This document shows positions 1 to 8,523 of a DNA stretch of 19,920 bases, in pieces. A program made the position numbers and the translations under genes. Position 1 is the first letter of the stretch. Each line of letters opens with the position of its first letter. This DNA comes from Pseudovibrio sp. JCM 19062 (GTDB lineage: Bacteria; Pseudomonadota; Alphaproteobacteria; Rhizobiales; Stappiaceae): the NCBI GenBank assembly GCA_001310715.1, contig BAXV01000069.1, positions 1-19,920 on the forward strand, given 5' to 3'. The notes below the pieces were generated by a model. It was given only the letters and a program-made list of their open reading frames with translations. It did no database searches and was not told the origin of the DNA.

Positions 1-172
1 TTCAGTGGATGCAGACTTGGAAAGCCCGAGGGTTCAGCGGATTGTAGCCGTCCCCCACCTCTCGCACAGAAATTCGCACGGAACCCCAGCAAATACCCCA
101 GCGAATCTAACGGCTGTTTTCGCTTCGGTCTGCCCTTTAGTTTCAAAGTGTCGGCCTGATGAGGACCATGAT

Positions 173-603
173 TTGCCAAGCAAGCTTTCCCTGAGCGTTT
201 TCGCATTCACGCTTCCCGTTCTGGCTGGATGTATTTTGGATGAGCAACGCTTGCCACAGTCCTATACACCAACCGTTGCGGTCCCACGCGGGGCAACGCT
301 GGTCACCGTCAACACAACACCAGACGGCGCTTTTTGCTATCTGCAGGGCTATCGATCCTCAATCTATGTTCAACAAACACCTGCCCCAATGGTCGTGCCC
401 GCCGGTTTTGAGGAGAGAAATCTCATTTGTGAACTGGAAGGTTCAAAACCACACAGGGTGCGGTGCTGCCCGGACCACCACCTCCAGATGGTGAAAAGAT
501 CATCATCCAACGGGTCTTTATTCCTGTTGGGGTAGATGACCCGAACGCTGGCCCTGCTGGCGCAATTGTACCTGATGGATTTGTCGGCACCTACCGCCGT
601 TAG
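173..603 (+). CDS. Putative lipoprotein of unknown function (one frameshift)
   Basis: I do not recognise the family. A TTG start at 173, preceded by GAGG at 161-164, gives a short signal sequence with a Lys near the N-terminus, a hydrophobic stretch and a lipobox ending VLAGC, with the Cys codon at 230-232. This predicts an outer- or inner-membrane lipoprotein with a periplasmic body. The body holds two further cysteines (in FCYLQG and LICELEG) and a short beta-rich segment. The literal reading frame stops at 535, but a shift at the GGG run at 456-458 (GGGG expected) continues a proline-rich tail, beginning LPGPPPPDGEK, to a TAG at 601-603. The frame is open upstream to position 5, but that part looks non-coding. 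An ATG at 168 in another frame is an alternative start if a second indel exists. No functional neighbour is evident. Confidence 0.55.
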
Positions 604-858
604 AGCAATGTTTTGCGGAAACAAAGCTGGCTGACGAAACCAAGCTTTTGAAGGATCCTTTTAATCCTTAGCTAAGCCGGAACTGCCATGTTCTGCGACA
701 CGCAGATACATGCAAGCCATTGCAGTACTCAGCTTTTTCCCAGCCCAACACTCATTTTGGCTTATCTGCATTCATCCGTGTGATCCGAATTGCGCGATTG
801 CAGCCGAATAAAGAAAACCAGTTGCGCTCGATAAACTCCATGAAGGCAGGTGAGTGAA

Positions 859-1578
859 ATGACAAAGCCGCTTATTATCATCACGGGCGCAAGCTCCGGT
901 ATCGGCGCAGCGCTTGCCAAAGCCTTCAGCGCTGCTGGTCATCCTCTTCTGTTGCTTGCTCGCCGTGTCGAGAAGATGGAAGCTTTAGGTCTTCCAAACA
1001 CACTGTGCCGCGGCGTTGACGTCACCAACCGCCAACAGCTGATTGCCGCTGTGAAAGAAGCGGAAGGAAAAATGGGTCCGGTAGATGCAATCATCAACAA
1101 CGCCGGCTGCATGATGCTGGGTGATCTGGCTACGCAAGATCCGGCAGAATGGGACCTTATGGTCGATATTAATATTAAGGGCTCATGAATGGCATCCACG
1201 CTGTACTGCCGGGCATGAAAGCACGTCGCAGAGTCCATCATCAACATCAGTTCCATTTGTGGCCGTAGGACCGTTGCAGACCACGCAGTTTATTGCGGTA
1301 CCAAGTTCGCCGTTCACGGCATTAGCGAAACCCTGCGTGCAGAAGTTTCAGTCGACAACGTGCGTGTCATGGTCATCGCGCCGGGGGTTGTAAAGACTGA
1401 ACTTCTGTCTCACACCACCTCTCAAAAACTCATTGAGGAGCATGAGCGCGCTCGCCAGGGCAAGAACAACATTCTTGAGCCAGAGGACATCGCTAACACT
1501 GTGCTCTTCGTTTACCAGCAGCCACAGAACATCAACATTCGCGAGGTCGTGCTTGCACCCACGAGCCAGCAGAAATAG
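859..1578 (+). CDS. Short-chain dehydrogenase/reductase (SDR), classical type (two compensating frameshifts)
   Basis: NAD(P)-dependent cytosolic oxidoreductase of the classical SDR family, about 239 residues, the usual length. The Rossmann motif TGASSGIG lies at residues 9-16, the NNAG motif at 80-83, the catalytic Ser near 132 in INISS, and the YxxxK pair as YCGTK near 145-149. The ATG at 859 has AGGTGAG just upstream and is preferred to the in-frame GTG at 850. The frame leaves and returns: a G appears to be missing at GGG 1179-1181, so the sequence reads out of frame until an extra base near 1227-1230. Between these points the alternative frame gives MNGIHAVLPGMKAR, exactly what the family has there. 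The closest described type is YdfG-like 3-hydroxy acid or serine dehydrogenase, but the substrate cannot be told from sequence. Confidence 0.85.
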
Positions 1579-1603
1579 GACAGATCACACCCGCTTACGG
1601 CAG

Positions 1604-1637
1604 AAAGCTGGCTCTCTGTAGAGCCAGCTTTTATTTT
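1604..1637. terminator. Bidirectional rho-independent terminator
   Basis: A perfect 12-bp stem, AAAGCTGGCTCT (1604-1615) with its complement at 1620-1631 and loop CTGT, is followed by TTATTTT. It sits between the convergent SDR gene and serine hydrolase gene and has A and T tracts on the two sides, so it can serve both strands. Confidence 0.9.
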
Positions 1638-2869
1638 ATGAATTAGGCACATCACTCAGATGGCGCGCAATTGCCTGAAACAGCGCAATTGACTTCATCT
1701 TCACCATCTCCTTGTCCCTCTGATAGGCAGGGTAGGTGGAGGTTTTGGCAATCACCACGTTGCGGGCCGGATTGACATAAATAAACTGGCCGTGGATGCC
1801 AATCGCCGTGAAATCCCCCTGATCAGATTCCAGTGGAAGCCACCACTGATACTTATAGCCAAGCGGGGAGGGGCTCTGCGGGTTGTTGTAGCCCGGCATC
1901 AAACGCGGATCATCAGGGGTTATGGAAGTCTTGATCCACTCCTCAGAGACAATACGCTCCCCTTTGTGTTCAGTCCTCCACGTTCGAGAACCATACCAAC
2001 GCGCAACATATCGCGAAGGCGGATATTCACGCCGCCAAAAACAACCGGCTCACCTTCCTGATCAACCATAAGCTCTGCGGTGGACTCCGCACCGAGCTTG
2101 GACCAGAGCTTCTCGTTGAACCATTCTTTGTAGGGTTTTCCGGTCGCGCCGCGCAGAACCCAACCGACCACATGGGTATCAATTGAGGAATAGCGGTTAT
2201 AGGTGCCCGGCTCCAGTTCACGAGGCACGTCCTTTGTAAATTCATCTTGTGACCCCAGCAGGATCGCCACCACAGACTGAACAATATCGGAGTTCAGATC
2301 AGCATAGTCTTCATTCCAACGCACACCCGACGACATTTCAAGCACGTCCTTCAGGCGAACGCATCATAGGCTGTCCCCTTCAGCTCAGGCACATACTTGA
2401 CCACCTGATCATCAACGCTGTCGATGTACCCTTCGTCAAGCGCAACACCAACAAGGATGGAGGCCATGGACTTGGAGACAGACATCTGAATGGCGTGCGT
2501 CTCTTCCGTGTTACCCCTGTCATAATATTCATGAATCAACTTGCCATTGTGCATGATGCAAGGCCGGTAGTATGGGAATCGAGAATGTAATCCGCAGTCG
2601 AGGCTGTCTCACCCTTATAGACAAAGCTCTCTGGCATCGGCGCAGCGCGGTGCTCGCGCGGCAGCTCGTAGGTTTCCTTGGGTGCTTCTACCGTGGTGCT
2701 TGCATACTCTTTGTAGAGTGACCGGAACTTCTGATCGATATTCTCCGGTTTAAATGCATCAGCATATGCCATCACGCACGGATCTCGCGATGTCCTGCCG
2801 GAAATAAAAAGCGCCAGCAGCAAGCACGAGTACAACAGCCAGAACACCCCAGCCAATCTTCTTTAACAT
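1636..2869 (-). CDS. Serine hydrolase, class C beta-lactamase/NylB-like fold, membrane-anchored (four frameshifts)
   Basis: Penicillin-binding-protein-fold serine hydrolase (COG1680-type; 6-aminohexanoate-dimer hydrolase and esterase relatives), about 410 residues. The ATG at 2869 follows a G-rich Shine-Dalgarno (TTGGGGGGAC). The N-terminus MLKKIGWGVLAVVLVLAAGA is a single transmembrane anchor or uncleaved signal, so the enzyme acts in the periplasm. The nucleophile motif SxxK appears as SVSK, the second motif as YSS, and the third as HGQF near the C-terminus in place of the KTG of true beta-lactamases, which is typical of NylB/esterase-like members. The frame changes at about 2771-2775, 2558, 2354-2355 and 1959-1962. 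Each change is one base, and the protein on either side joins smoothly. Substrate unknown; antibiotic resistance should not be inferred. Confidence 0.8.
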
Positions 2870-3084
2870 GACGTCCCCCCAATCGCGGTGAAAGGTCCAA
2901 GCCTTCAAAGCGAGCCAGAAGTTTACGCATAGGTAAAACACTTGTAAAGCGAGCAAAAACCAACCGAAGAGCGCACTCTTACACATTTCAACGCAATTTA
3001 AACCAAAGCGCTCACGTAGTTTTTGCTGGTTTGGTGTTTAATGCCCTGACTTTCCATTTTCCCCAGGCGGTGAGACCAGTCGCT

Positions 3085-3438
3085 ATGCAGTCAAAAACAA
3101 CAACAATACTTATCGCACTCAGTTTCCTTGTAGTTTCATCGGGTTACACCCTCGCACAGACCGACGAGTCTGCGCAGGGTCCGGTTGGAGAGGAAAACAC
3201 TGAGCCATTACAGTCGGATTACCCGAATATTATCAGTCCGGTTTCCGATTGCCCGAATATTGCAGAGAAATACCGCAGTGGAGGCCCCGGAGCCGACCCG
3301 TTGGGCTATCCTCCAGACTTCGGATACCCCAGCATGTCTGCAGCCGATCAGGCAGCATGTATTGCGGAGATCAATAAGGACGGGAACATCAACGAGGCTC
3401 TGGAAACACAGGAAGAAAACAACATCCTGCAAAACTGA
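3085..3438 (+). CDS. Small secreted protein of unknown function
   Basis: An uninterrupted 117-residue frame. The ATG at 3085 is preferred to the one at 3031 because it begins directly with a Sec signal peptide, MQSKTTTILIALSFLVVSSG, followed by YTLAQ with predicted cleavage after a small-residue motif near TLA-Q. The mature part is acidic, contains three cysteines and ends in a Glu/Asn-rich tail. It holds a duplicated element (DYPNI and DCPNI) that reflects a 15-base direct repeat in the DNA. I know no family for it. It is transcribed divergently from the serine hydrolase and convergently with the AraC gene, so no operon partner gives a clue. Confidence 0.65.
   Translation: MQSKTTTILIALSFLVVSSGYTLAQTDESAQGPVGEENTEPLQSDYPNIISPVSDCPNIAEKYRSGGPGADPLGYPPDFGYPSMSAADQAACIAEINKDGNINEALETQEENNILQN
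3217..3261 (+). repeat. 15-base direct repeat inside the small secreted protein gene
   Basis: The copies at 3217-3231 and 3247-3261 (GATTACCCGAATATT and GATTGCCCGAATATT) differ at one base and are spaced by exactly 30 bases. They keep the frame and encode DYPNI and DCPNI. This suggests a small internal duplication in the coding sequence. Confidence 0.6.
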
Positions 3439-3445
3439 GCAAATT

Positions 3446-3471
3446 CGATAGTATCGAAACACATACTATCG
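3446..3471. terminator. Inverted repeat in a convergent gene gap
   Basis: CGATAGTAT (3446-3454) and ATACTATCG (3463-3471) form a 9-bp perfect stem with an 8-base loop. It lies between the stop of the small secreted protein gene and the stop of the AraC gene (3466-3468), overlapping the latter. There is no convincing U-tract on either strand, so it is at best a weak terminator. Confidence 0.4.
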
Positions 3472-4316
3472 CAGTGTCAGGCATATCTCTACGAGAAGAT
3501 CCTCGGTCGGAGTGTTCGTCAGGCTGTTCAGGAAAATCTCGTAGCACGGTTGGTCTGCCGCCTCTTCTCCGGAGGAGGGCAGCCATACGCCGTAAAGATA
3601 GTTAAACGCAGCCTGCAATCCGGCATACGCGCCTGATGGCGCAACACAGCGCACCTGCCGCCTGAGATCACGAGCGGCTCCAGACCCGCTGTATTTTCAA
3701 AGGAATTTGGCACAACCGCTCCGGCATAGGAGCGCAGTTCATCCTCCGGCACGATGTCAGGGTCATCACAATAGATACCTATGAACGGGCCGCAGTTACG
3801 GATTACCCCCCGCGACGACAGCATGGCGGCCAGCTTGCTGAAGTTAGCACCCATATTGCTATAGGATCCACGGTGCGACAGCGCTTGTATGGACCTTTTC
3901 GGCATTTCTCTGATTTCCACCGGATGCATTGAAAACACACTAGTTTTCCCCGAGGCCTGTACAGGTACCGCGCTTTTGTTCTCACGAAACCGGCCGGGTG
4001 CCACGCCATATTCCCCCTTGAACGCGCGCGAAAAACTCTGGGTGCTCGGGTAGCCGTTTCGCTCGGCAATCTCTGTCACGGCCACATCGGATTGGAGAAG
4101 ATCCAGTGCGGCGCGGTTCAACCGGATGCGGCGGATTGTCGTGGCAAGCGTTTCTCCCCGCATGCTTTGAAACACCCGGTGCCAGTGAAAGCGGGACATG
4201 CAGGCCACATCAGCCAACGCATCCAGACTCAAATCCCCATCCAGATTATCATAGATGTAGTCAAGAACACGCAGCATTCGGTTTTCATAGGCTGCTTTGC
4301 TCTGCACTGCTTTCAC
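3466..4316 (-). CDS. AraC-family regulator with GyrI-like effector-binding domain (one frameshift)
   Basis: Cytoplasmic transcription regulator of about 283 residues in the Rob/SoxS-like layout. An N-terminal AraC DNA-binding domain has two helix-turn-helix units (about residues 29-52 and 79-101, the second including NGYPSTQSFSRAFKGEYG), followed by a C-terminal GyrI-like small-molecule-binding domain from about residue 130. A GTG start at 4316 is chosen because AAAGGAG lies eight bases upstream. The frame breaks at CC 3632-3633 (CCC expected). The corrected end reads through AYAGLQAAFNYLYG to a stop at 3466-3468. GyrI-like domains often bind hydrophobic drugs or dyes, but no ligand can be named here. 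The gene is divergent from fpr across 365 bases, so the two could share regulation, though this is inference. Confidence 0.85.
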
Positions 4317-4384
4317 GTCTTGGCTCCTTTGCCTTCGCCAGTTATTCTTTTACACCATATTGCAGGTGAACATATCTTGCTTTC

Positions 4385-4394
4385 TTGACGTCAA
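4385..4394. promoter_or_regulatory. Short palindrome, possible operator
   Basis: TTGACGTCAA is a perfect 10-base palindrome about 70 bases upstream of the AraC-type gene start. It could be a binding site, but a 10-base palindrome can occur by chance and no second copy was found nearby. Confidence 0.25.
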
Positions 4395-4553
4395 AACACA
4401 TGGAAGAAGCCCAGTCGTAACAAACTAGAGGAATCCATATCCTCAATAGGATTTGCGTAATTACACCTATCTCGGCACCTTATTTGTGGCTCAATTTGCG
4501 CGCTTTCTTGCAAAAACCGGCGTGTCATCAGCTTTGAGCAGAGCATTCTTGGC

Positions 4554-4575
4554 TTTCAGAAACAAATTTCTGAAA
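4554..4575. promoter_or_regulatory. Inverted repeat upstream of fpr, candidate operator
   Basis: TTTCAGAAA (4554-4562) and TTTCTGAAA (4567-4575) form a perfect 9-bp inverted repeat around a 4-base centre, CAAA. A nested palindrome, AAATTTC-T-GAAATTT, covers 4564-4578. No gene ends here, so a terminator role is unlikely. The position, about 107 bases before the fpr start, suits an activator or repressor site. Bacterial fpr genes are often controlled by redox-responsive regulators, but the protein binding here is unknown. Confidence 0.45.
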
Positions 4576-4681
4576 TTTTACTTATAAACGGTTGCTTTTC
4601 TGCCCTCCGCTCGGATAAAGCGGAGGCAATAACTGGCCAAGTATCGGCTCTGGCCTAATCAAAACAATCTAAGGATTGCAC

Positions 4682-5518
4682 ATGACCGACGCAGCGTTGG
4701 CCCCAGCTCCTGTGCTTGATCAGGAAGCCAAGACCGATTTTCCTATTCCGGCAAACGTTTTTGCTGAGAAAGTAGTGTCCGTTCAGCACTACACCGACCG
4801 CCTGTTCAAGTTCCGCATTACACGTCCAAGCTCTTTCCGTTTCCGCTCTGGCGAGTTCGTCATGATCGGCCTGCCAAATGCTGAGAAGCCAGTGTTCCGC
4901 GCTTACTCCATTGCCAGCCCGTCCTGGGATGAAGAGTTGGAGTTCTTCTCCATCAAGGTGCCAAACGGTCCACTGACCGAGCACCTGCAGAAGATCCAGC
5001 CGGGCGGCACCGTTCTTATGCGCAAGAAACCAACCGGCACGCTCGTGAATGACGCCCTGATTCCGGGTAAGCGTCTTTACATGTTCTCGACTGGCACCGG
5101 CGTAGCGCCGTTCGCCTCTCTCATCCGCGATCCGGAAACCTATGAGAAGTTCGAGGAAGTCATCCTGACCCAGACCTGCCGTGAAGTGGATGAACTCACC
5201 TACGCGAAGGAACTGGTTGAGGAAGTCAAAAACGATCCGCTCGTTGGTGAGTTTGCGGCCGGTAAACTGCGTCTGCACACAGCAGCGACCCGTGAGCCGT
5301 ACCCATGTCAGGAACGCATCACCACATTGATCGAAAGCGGCAAGCTCTTTGAAGATCTGGGTGTGCCACCACTGAACTCAGCAATCGACCGTGCCATGAT
5401 CTGTGGCTCCATGGAAATGATCAACGACACCAAGGCAATCCTTGAAAAGCACGGCCTTGAAGAAGGTTCCAACGCAGCCCCATCCACATTCGTGGTTGAG
5501 CGCGCCTTCGTCGGCTAA
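4682..5518 (+). CDS. fpr: Ferredoxin/flavodoxin-NADP+ reductase
   Basis: Cytosolic FAD enzyme that passes electrons between NADP(H) and ferredoxin or flavodoxin. The frame is intact at 278 residues, slightly longer than many bacterial Fprs because of an N-terminal extension of about 20 residues. The FAD-binding motif RAYSIAS is at 73-79, the NADP-binding STGTGVAPF at 136-144, the CGS motif at 241-243, and the C-terminus ends VERAFVG, the hallmark of the bacterial (subclass I) type. The ATG at 4682 with AAGG at 4671-4674 is preferred to TTG at 4676. Monocistronic, with a terminator immediately after. Its role is likely redox balance, oxidative stress response or feeding of reductive pathways. 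Confidence 0.93.
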   Translation: MTDAALAPAPVLDQEAKTDFPIPANVFAEKVVSVQHYTDRLFKFRITRPSSFRFRSGEFVMIGLPNAEKPVFRAYSIASPSWDEELEFFSIKVPNGPLTEHLQKIQPGGTVLMRKKPTGTLVNDALIPGKRLYMFSTGTGVAPFASLIRDPETYEKFEEVILTQTCREVDELTYAKELVEEVKNDPLVGEFAAGKLRLHTAATREPYPCQERITTLIESGKLFEDLGVPPLNSAIDRAMICGSMEMINDTKAILEKHGLEEGSNAAPSTFVVERAFVG

Positions 5519-5543
5519 GCTCCTCGGACATCCGTGCCATTTA

Positions 5544-5573
5544 AAAAGCCCGCTGTGCTCGCAGCGGGCTTTT
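5544..5573. terminator. Rho-independent terminator between fpr and the ABC-F gene
   Basis: A perfect 12-bp stem: AAAAGCCCGCTG (5544-5555), loop TGCTCG, complement at 5562-5573 ending in TTTT. A-tract and T-tract flanks suit the two convergent genes. Confidence 0.92.
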
Positions 5574-5699
5574 CTATTGCCTGAAAGCCATTAGCTCACA
5601 CTCGAAGGCATGTATGAAGCCGGTGTTTTCAAGGTTGCGCAAGAGGCACACCACGCTCGACCGTGCACCTCCCTCTCAGTTTTTGGAACAAACTCCTGA

Positions 5700-7480
5700 C
5701 TAACCAATCAGCTCAAGCTGCTCCTGTATCAGCGCAATCTCAGCTTTCCATTTCTGCTGAAGATGCGAGGACTGCCTGTTAGGACGGCGGGCCAGATCAG
5801 CAGCCATCAACTCTTCCAGCTCAATCAAACGCTCAAGCATGTCCTCTTCAGAGGAGTTTTCCGCCGCCGGAGCACTCACTTCACTGCTCGTTTCGTCCAC
5901 GCTCCCACGAGCTTCCATCGTAGCCATGGCTGGTTTTACCTGAACCTTAGCGATCAGCTCATAGGCTGCGTCCACGTCGTTGACTTCCTGCAGCCGTTCA
6001 TTTTGCACGACCCAGAACCGATTACACGTGGCTTCCACCAGGTGTCTGTCATGTGAAACCAATAGGAAAGAGCCGTTGAAAGACTGCAGTTGATTGGAAA
6101 GTTCATTCCGTCCGTAAAGATCCAGGTGGTTCGTCGGCTCGTCCAGCATCATCAGGTTGGCCTGCACCTGAGACAGCGATACAAGCAGCAGCGCGCCCGT
6201 TCGCCGCCGCTCAACTGGGAGATCTTTTGATGCAGCTGATTGTATTTGAAACCAGCGGCAATTATGGTCTTTTCGCAATCGGCAACGCGTAAATCCACAT
6301 TAAGCGCTTCGCCAACGGATACCATACCCTCAACCAGATTGGCGTCTCCCGGCAACTGCTGGAGCGTCTGGTCATAAAACGCAATCTGGCAACGCGGATG
6401 AACCCGAACATCGCCGTCCTCACTCTTCCGCTTCTCCCAACAGCACCGCAGCAGGCTGGATTTACCGGTCCCATTTGCGCCCATTACCGCAATCCGGTCT
6501 CCGGGGCGCACAGCAATATCATCAACCTTGTACAGGAACACATCAGCAGCAGGGGGCGTCACATCCAGTTCTTTCAGTTGCACCAGCCTGTCAGCCTGAA
6601 TCGGCTCCCCAGCAATCGATAGGTTCCAAGGATAAGTCTCCACCGCATCCGTCTGGTCGTCCTTCATGCGATCGACCATCTTTTCCATGGACTTGGCTTT
6701 GCGCGACAGGTCTTCATTGTCGAAGGTACGACCCCACTCGGCAATCCGCTTGGCGCTCGCTTCGACGCGCTTGATCTCTTTTTCTTCCGCCTCCCGCCGT
6801 GCAATGCGAGCTTGCGTCAGGATCTCGTGCTCTTCCAAGGCTTTGGTGCAGGGCAGGTCAAACGCATGTAGCTTCCTGTCCTGCATAATCCACGTTCGAT
6901 TGGTGACAGCATCCAACAACGTCGCATCGTGCGAGATCATAAGGAAGCTACCCTTCCACGACTTTAGAAAGCTCTCCAGCCAAAGGATTGTGGGAAGGTC
7001 AAGGTGGTTGCTGGGTTCATCTAGCAGGAGCAGGTTGGGCTCGTTCATCACGCCCGCGCCAGCATCAGACGTGTCATCTGCCCGCCACTGAGATCTTTGC
7101 AAAGCACGCCAGACTGGTGAGGTTCAAAACCCATTTCCGGCAGAATGACGTCCACCTTCCATTCCATCCAGTCGCGTTTATCTGCGGGCAGAGAGTCGCG
7201 AACCGCTTCTGCCAGCGTCAAATCCAGCAGACCCTTGGGCAGGTGCTGCTCTACAAAGACACAACTGCGCTCTGGAAACCGAGACGCTGCCCTCGCTTGG
7301 CTCACATCGGCCTGCAAGGATATTCAGGAAAGTGGACTTACCACATCCATTGTGTCCCACGAGCCCGATCCGGTCGCCAGCATTCAAGCCAAAGGAAAGA
7401 TTTTCAAACAACACACGTTCAGGCGAACGCTGCCAAAGGCCGCTGCCGGTTATCAATGGATTGCCGCTGGACTTCGCCAA
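5700..7480 (-). CDS. ABC-F family ATPase (three frameshifts)
   Basis: Soluble, ribosome-associated type of ABC protein with two nucleotide-binding domains and no membrane segments, about 590 residues. The first domain has Walker A GHNGCGKST, signature LSGGQMTR and Walker B LLLLDEPSNHLDL. The charged interdomain linker (REAEEKEIKRVEASAKRI) is next, then the second domain with GANGTGKSS, LSGGERAR and LMMLDEPTNHLDL. The DEPxNHLD Walker B identifies ABC-F. The C-terminus is a short acidic and helical tail (EEDMLERLIELEELMA). Shifts lie near 7281-7284, 7050-7054 and 6190; the last two are restored by one G or C. The start is uncertain: TTG at 7480 has GGGAGG nine bases upstream. Family roles are translation-factor activity or antibiotic protection, and the sequence alone does not decide which. 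Confidence 0.85.
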
Positions 7481-7837
7481 TGGACCGTGCCTCCCAACAC
7501 TTTTACATCACAAAGAGCAGCTTCCCTCCAAGCAAGATCGCTCGATCCGCTTCAGGCTTCTGTTTCATCTCGGATTCTTCTTTGAGAATACGCTGTGTGA
7601 AGCCACTCCAGAAAAACACTAGGTTTTTCAATAGGGAGAAAAGATAAGGTTTTGTATTGAAACGTCAACTCAGGAGTGAACTAAAAGCTTCATATGACAC
7701 ACCATTCCAAAAGACAGCGGGAGGTCTGCTTTCAAGGACAAAGATTACGTATCGCGCTGAAACCGTGTTCACAACCAACCTGTTCCACTTACAGAACTAC
7801 CTTGCCTCACGATGCAAAGGACGAAAGTCGAGCGGAC
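7481..7837. other. Intergenic region upstream of the ABC-F gene
   Basis: 357 bases between the ABC-F start and the stop of the IalB-like gene, both on the minus strand. The short frames here have no recognisable protein content. The only structure seen is a weak hairpin, GAAAAAC (7611-7617) and GTTTTTC (7623-7629) with loop ACTAG. It presumably holds the ABC-F promoter. Confidence 0.4.
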
Positions 7838-8396
7838 TTACTGTAGGTTTTGGGCTCGCATTTCGTTGTAAGCTTTTGTGAAGCCCGTGGCGGAGAAAGC
7901 AATACCAAGCTTTTTGCCCGATCTGGACATGAGCACAAATCGTCCCTGTTCGGTTGCATTCTTCATCGCTTCGATGAAGTCATCTTCTGTTTTGCCTTCA
8001 ATCACACAGCCTTGTGCCATACAACGGCTGACCCGTGCGACTGCCTGAAAATCACCCACATTCACGCCAACACCCGGAACCAACAGGAAATCGAGCGGCA
8101 ATATGTATTGCACCATGTTGCTTTTTTTCCGCCGGATTGTACGTCAAGGTCATCAGCAGTATGCTCTGACCGCTTTCATTATGGACAATTTGTTGTTTGA
8201 TCTGACAGCTCATGCCGTTAATTGCAGGCTCGACACACTCCAGCATCCAATCTCCGTAGCGTTGGGAAGAAACCTTAGGGCTATTGGCATCCTCCTGCGG
8301 GGCCGACTGGGAGAAAACGGGCGTGGCACCAGACAAAGCCGCAACTCCCATCGCAAAAGCTGCAATGAACGAGAGGGGGAAACCAAATTTATTCAT
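7838..8396 (-). CDS. Invasion-associated locus B (IalB) family protein (one frameshift)
   Basis: Periplasmic protein of about 185 residues, normal for the family. A Sec signal peptide (MNKFGFPLSFIAAFAMGVAA, cleavage near VFSQS) is followed by the IalB domain: YGDWMLEC, MSCQIKQQ, a YILPLDFLLVPGVGVNVG segment, and CMAQGC. The four mature cysteines (two pairs) are as expected for disulfides. The frame breaks at the T7 run 8122-8128 (A7 on the coding strand, six expected), giving PAEKSNMVQYILPLDF across the join. IalB was named from Bartonella erythrocyte invasion, but relatives are widespread in free-living alphaproteobacteria, so a virulence role should not be assumed. Monocistronic; promoter presumably in 8397-8520. 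Confidence 0.87.
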
Positions 8397-8523
8397 TTGA
8401 ACATCTCACTTACAACTATAACGACAGGGTTCAACGATCTATTCCACCATTTCAAATCTGTCGCAATATTGTAGATTTGCTGGAAAGGCTTTGTAGAACC
8501 CAATTTTCAGTAAGGAATTGAAA

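Larger units (their letters stand above)
4317..4681. other. Divergent intergenic region between araC-type gene and fpr
   Basis: 365 bases without a convincing gene. It contains the 10-base palindrome TTGACGTCAA (4385-4394), the strong 22-base inverted repeat at 4554-4575, and a GC-rich hairpin with an 8-bp stem (CCTCCGCT 4604-4611, AGCGGAGG 4619-4626). No clear consensus -35/-10 pair is visible; TTGCTT (4592) with GATAAA (4614) is only a weak candidate for fpr. Confidence 0.5.

Noticed and set aside
1..172. Possible structural RNA or coding sequence at the left edge
   Set aside because: I tried to see a tRNA 3' half, tmRNA or RNase P fragment and found no consistent stem or conserved motif. 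The open frame there lacks coding character.
4655..5278. 207-codon open frame on the minus strand opposite fpr
   Set aside because: It is antisense to a well-supported intact gene, has no recognisable domain and no ribosome-binding site.
6988..7647. 219-codon open frame on the plus strand over the ABC-F gene
   Set aside because: The opposite strand carries both Walker and signature motifs of the ABC-F protein; this frame shows none.
7657..7881. 74-codon plus-strand frame between the ABC-F and IalB genes
   Set aside because: No Shine-Dalgarno, no signal or domain, and it runs into the antisense strand of the IalB-like gene.
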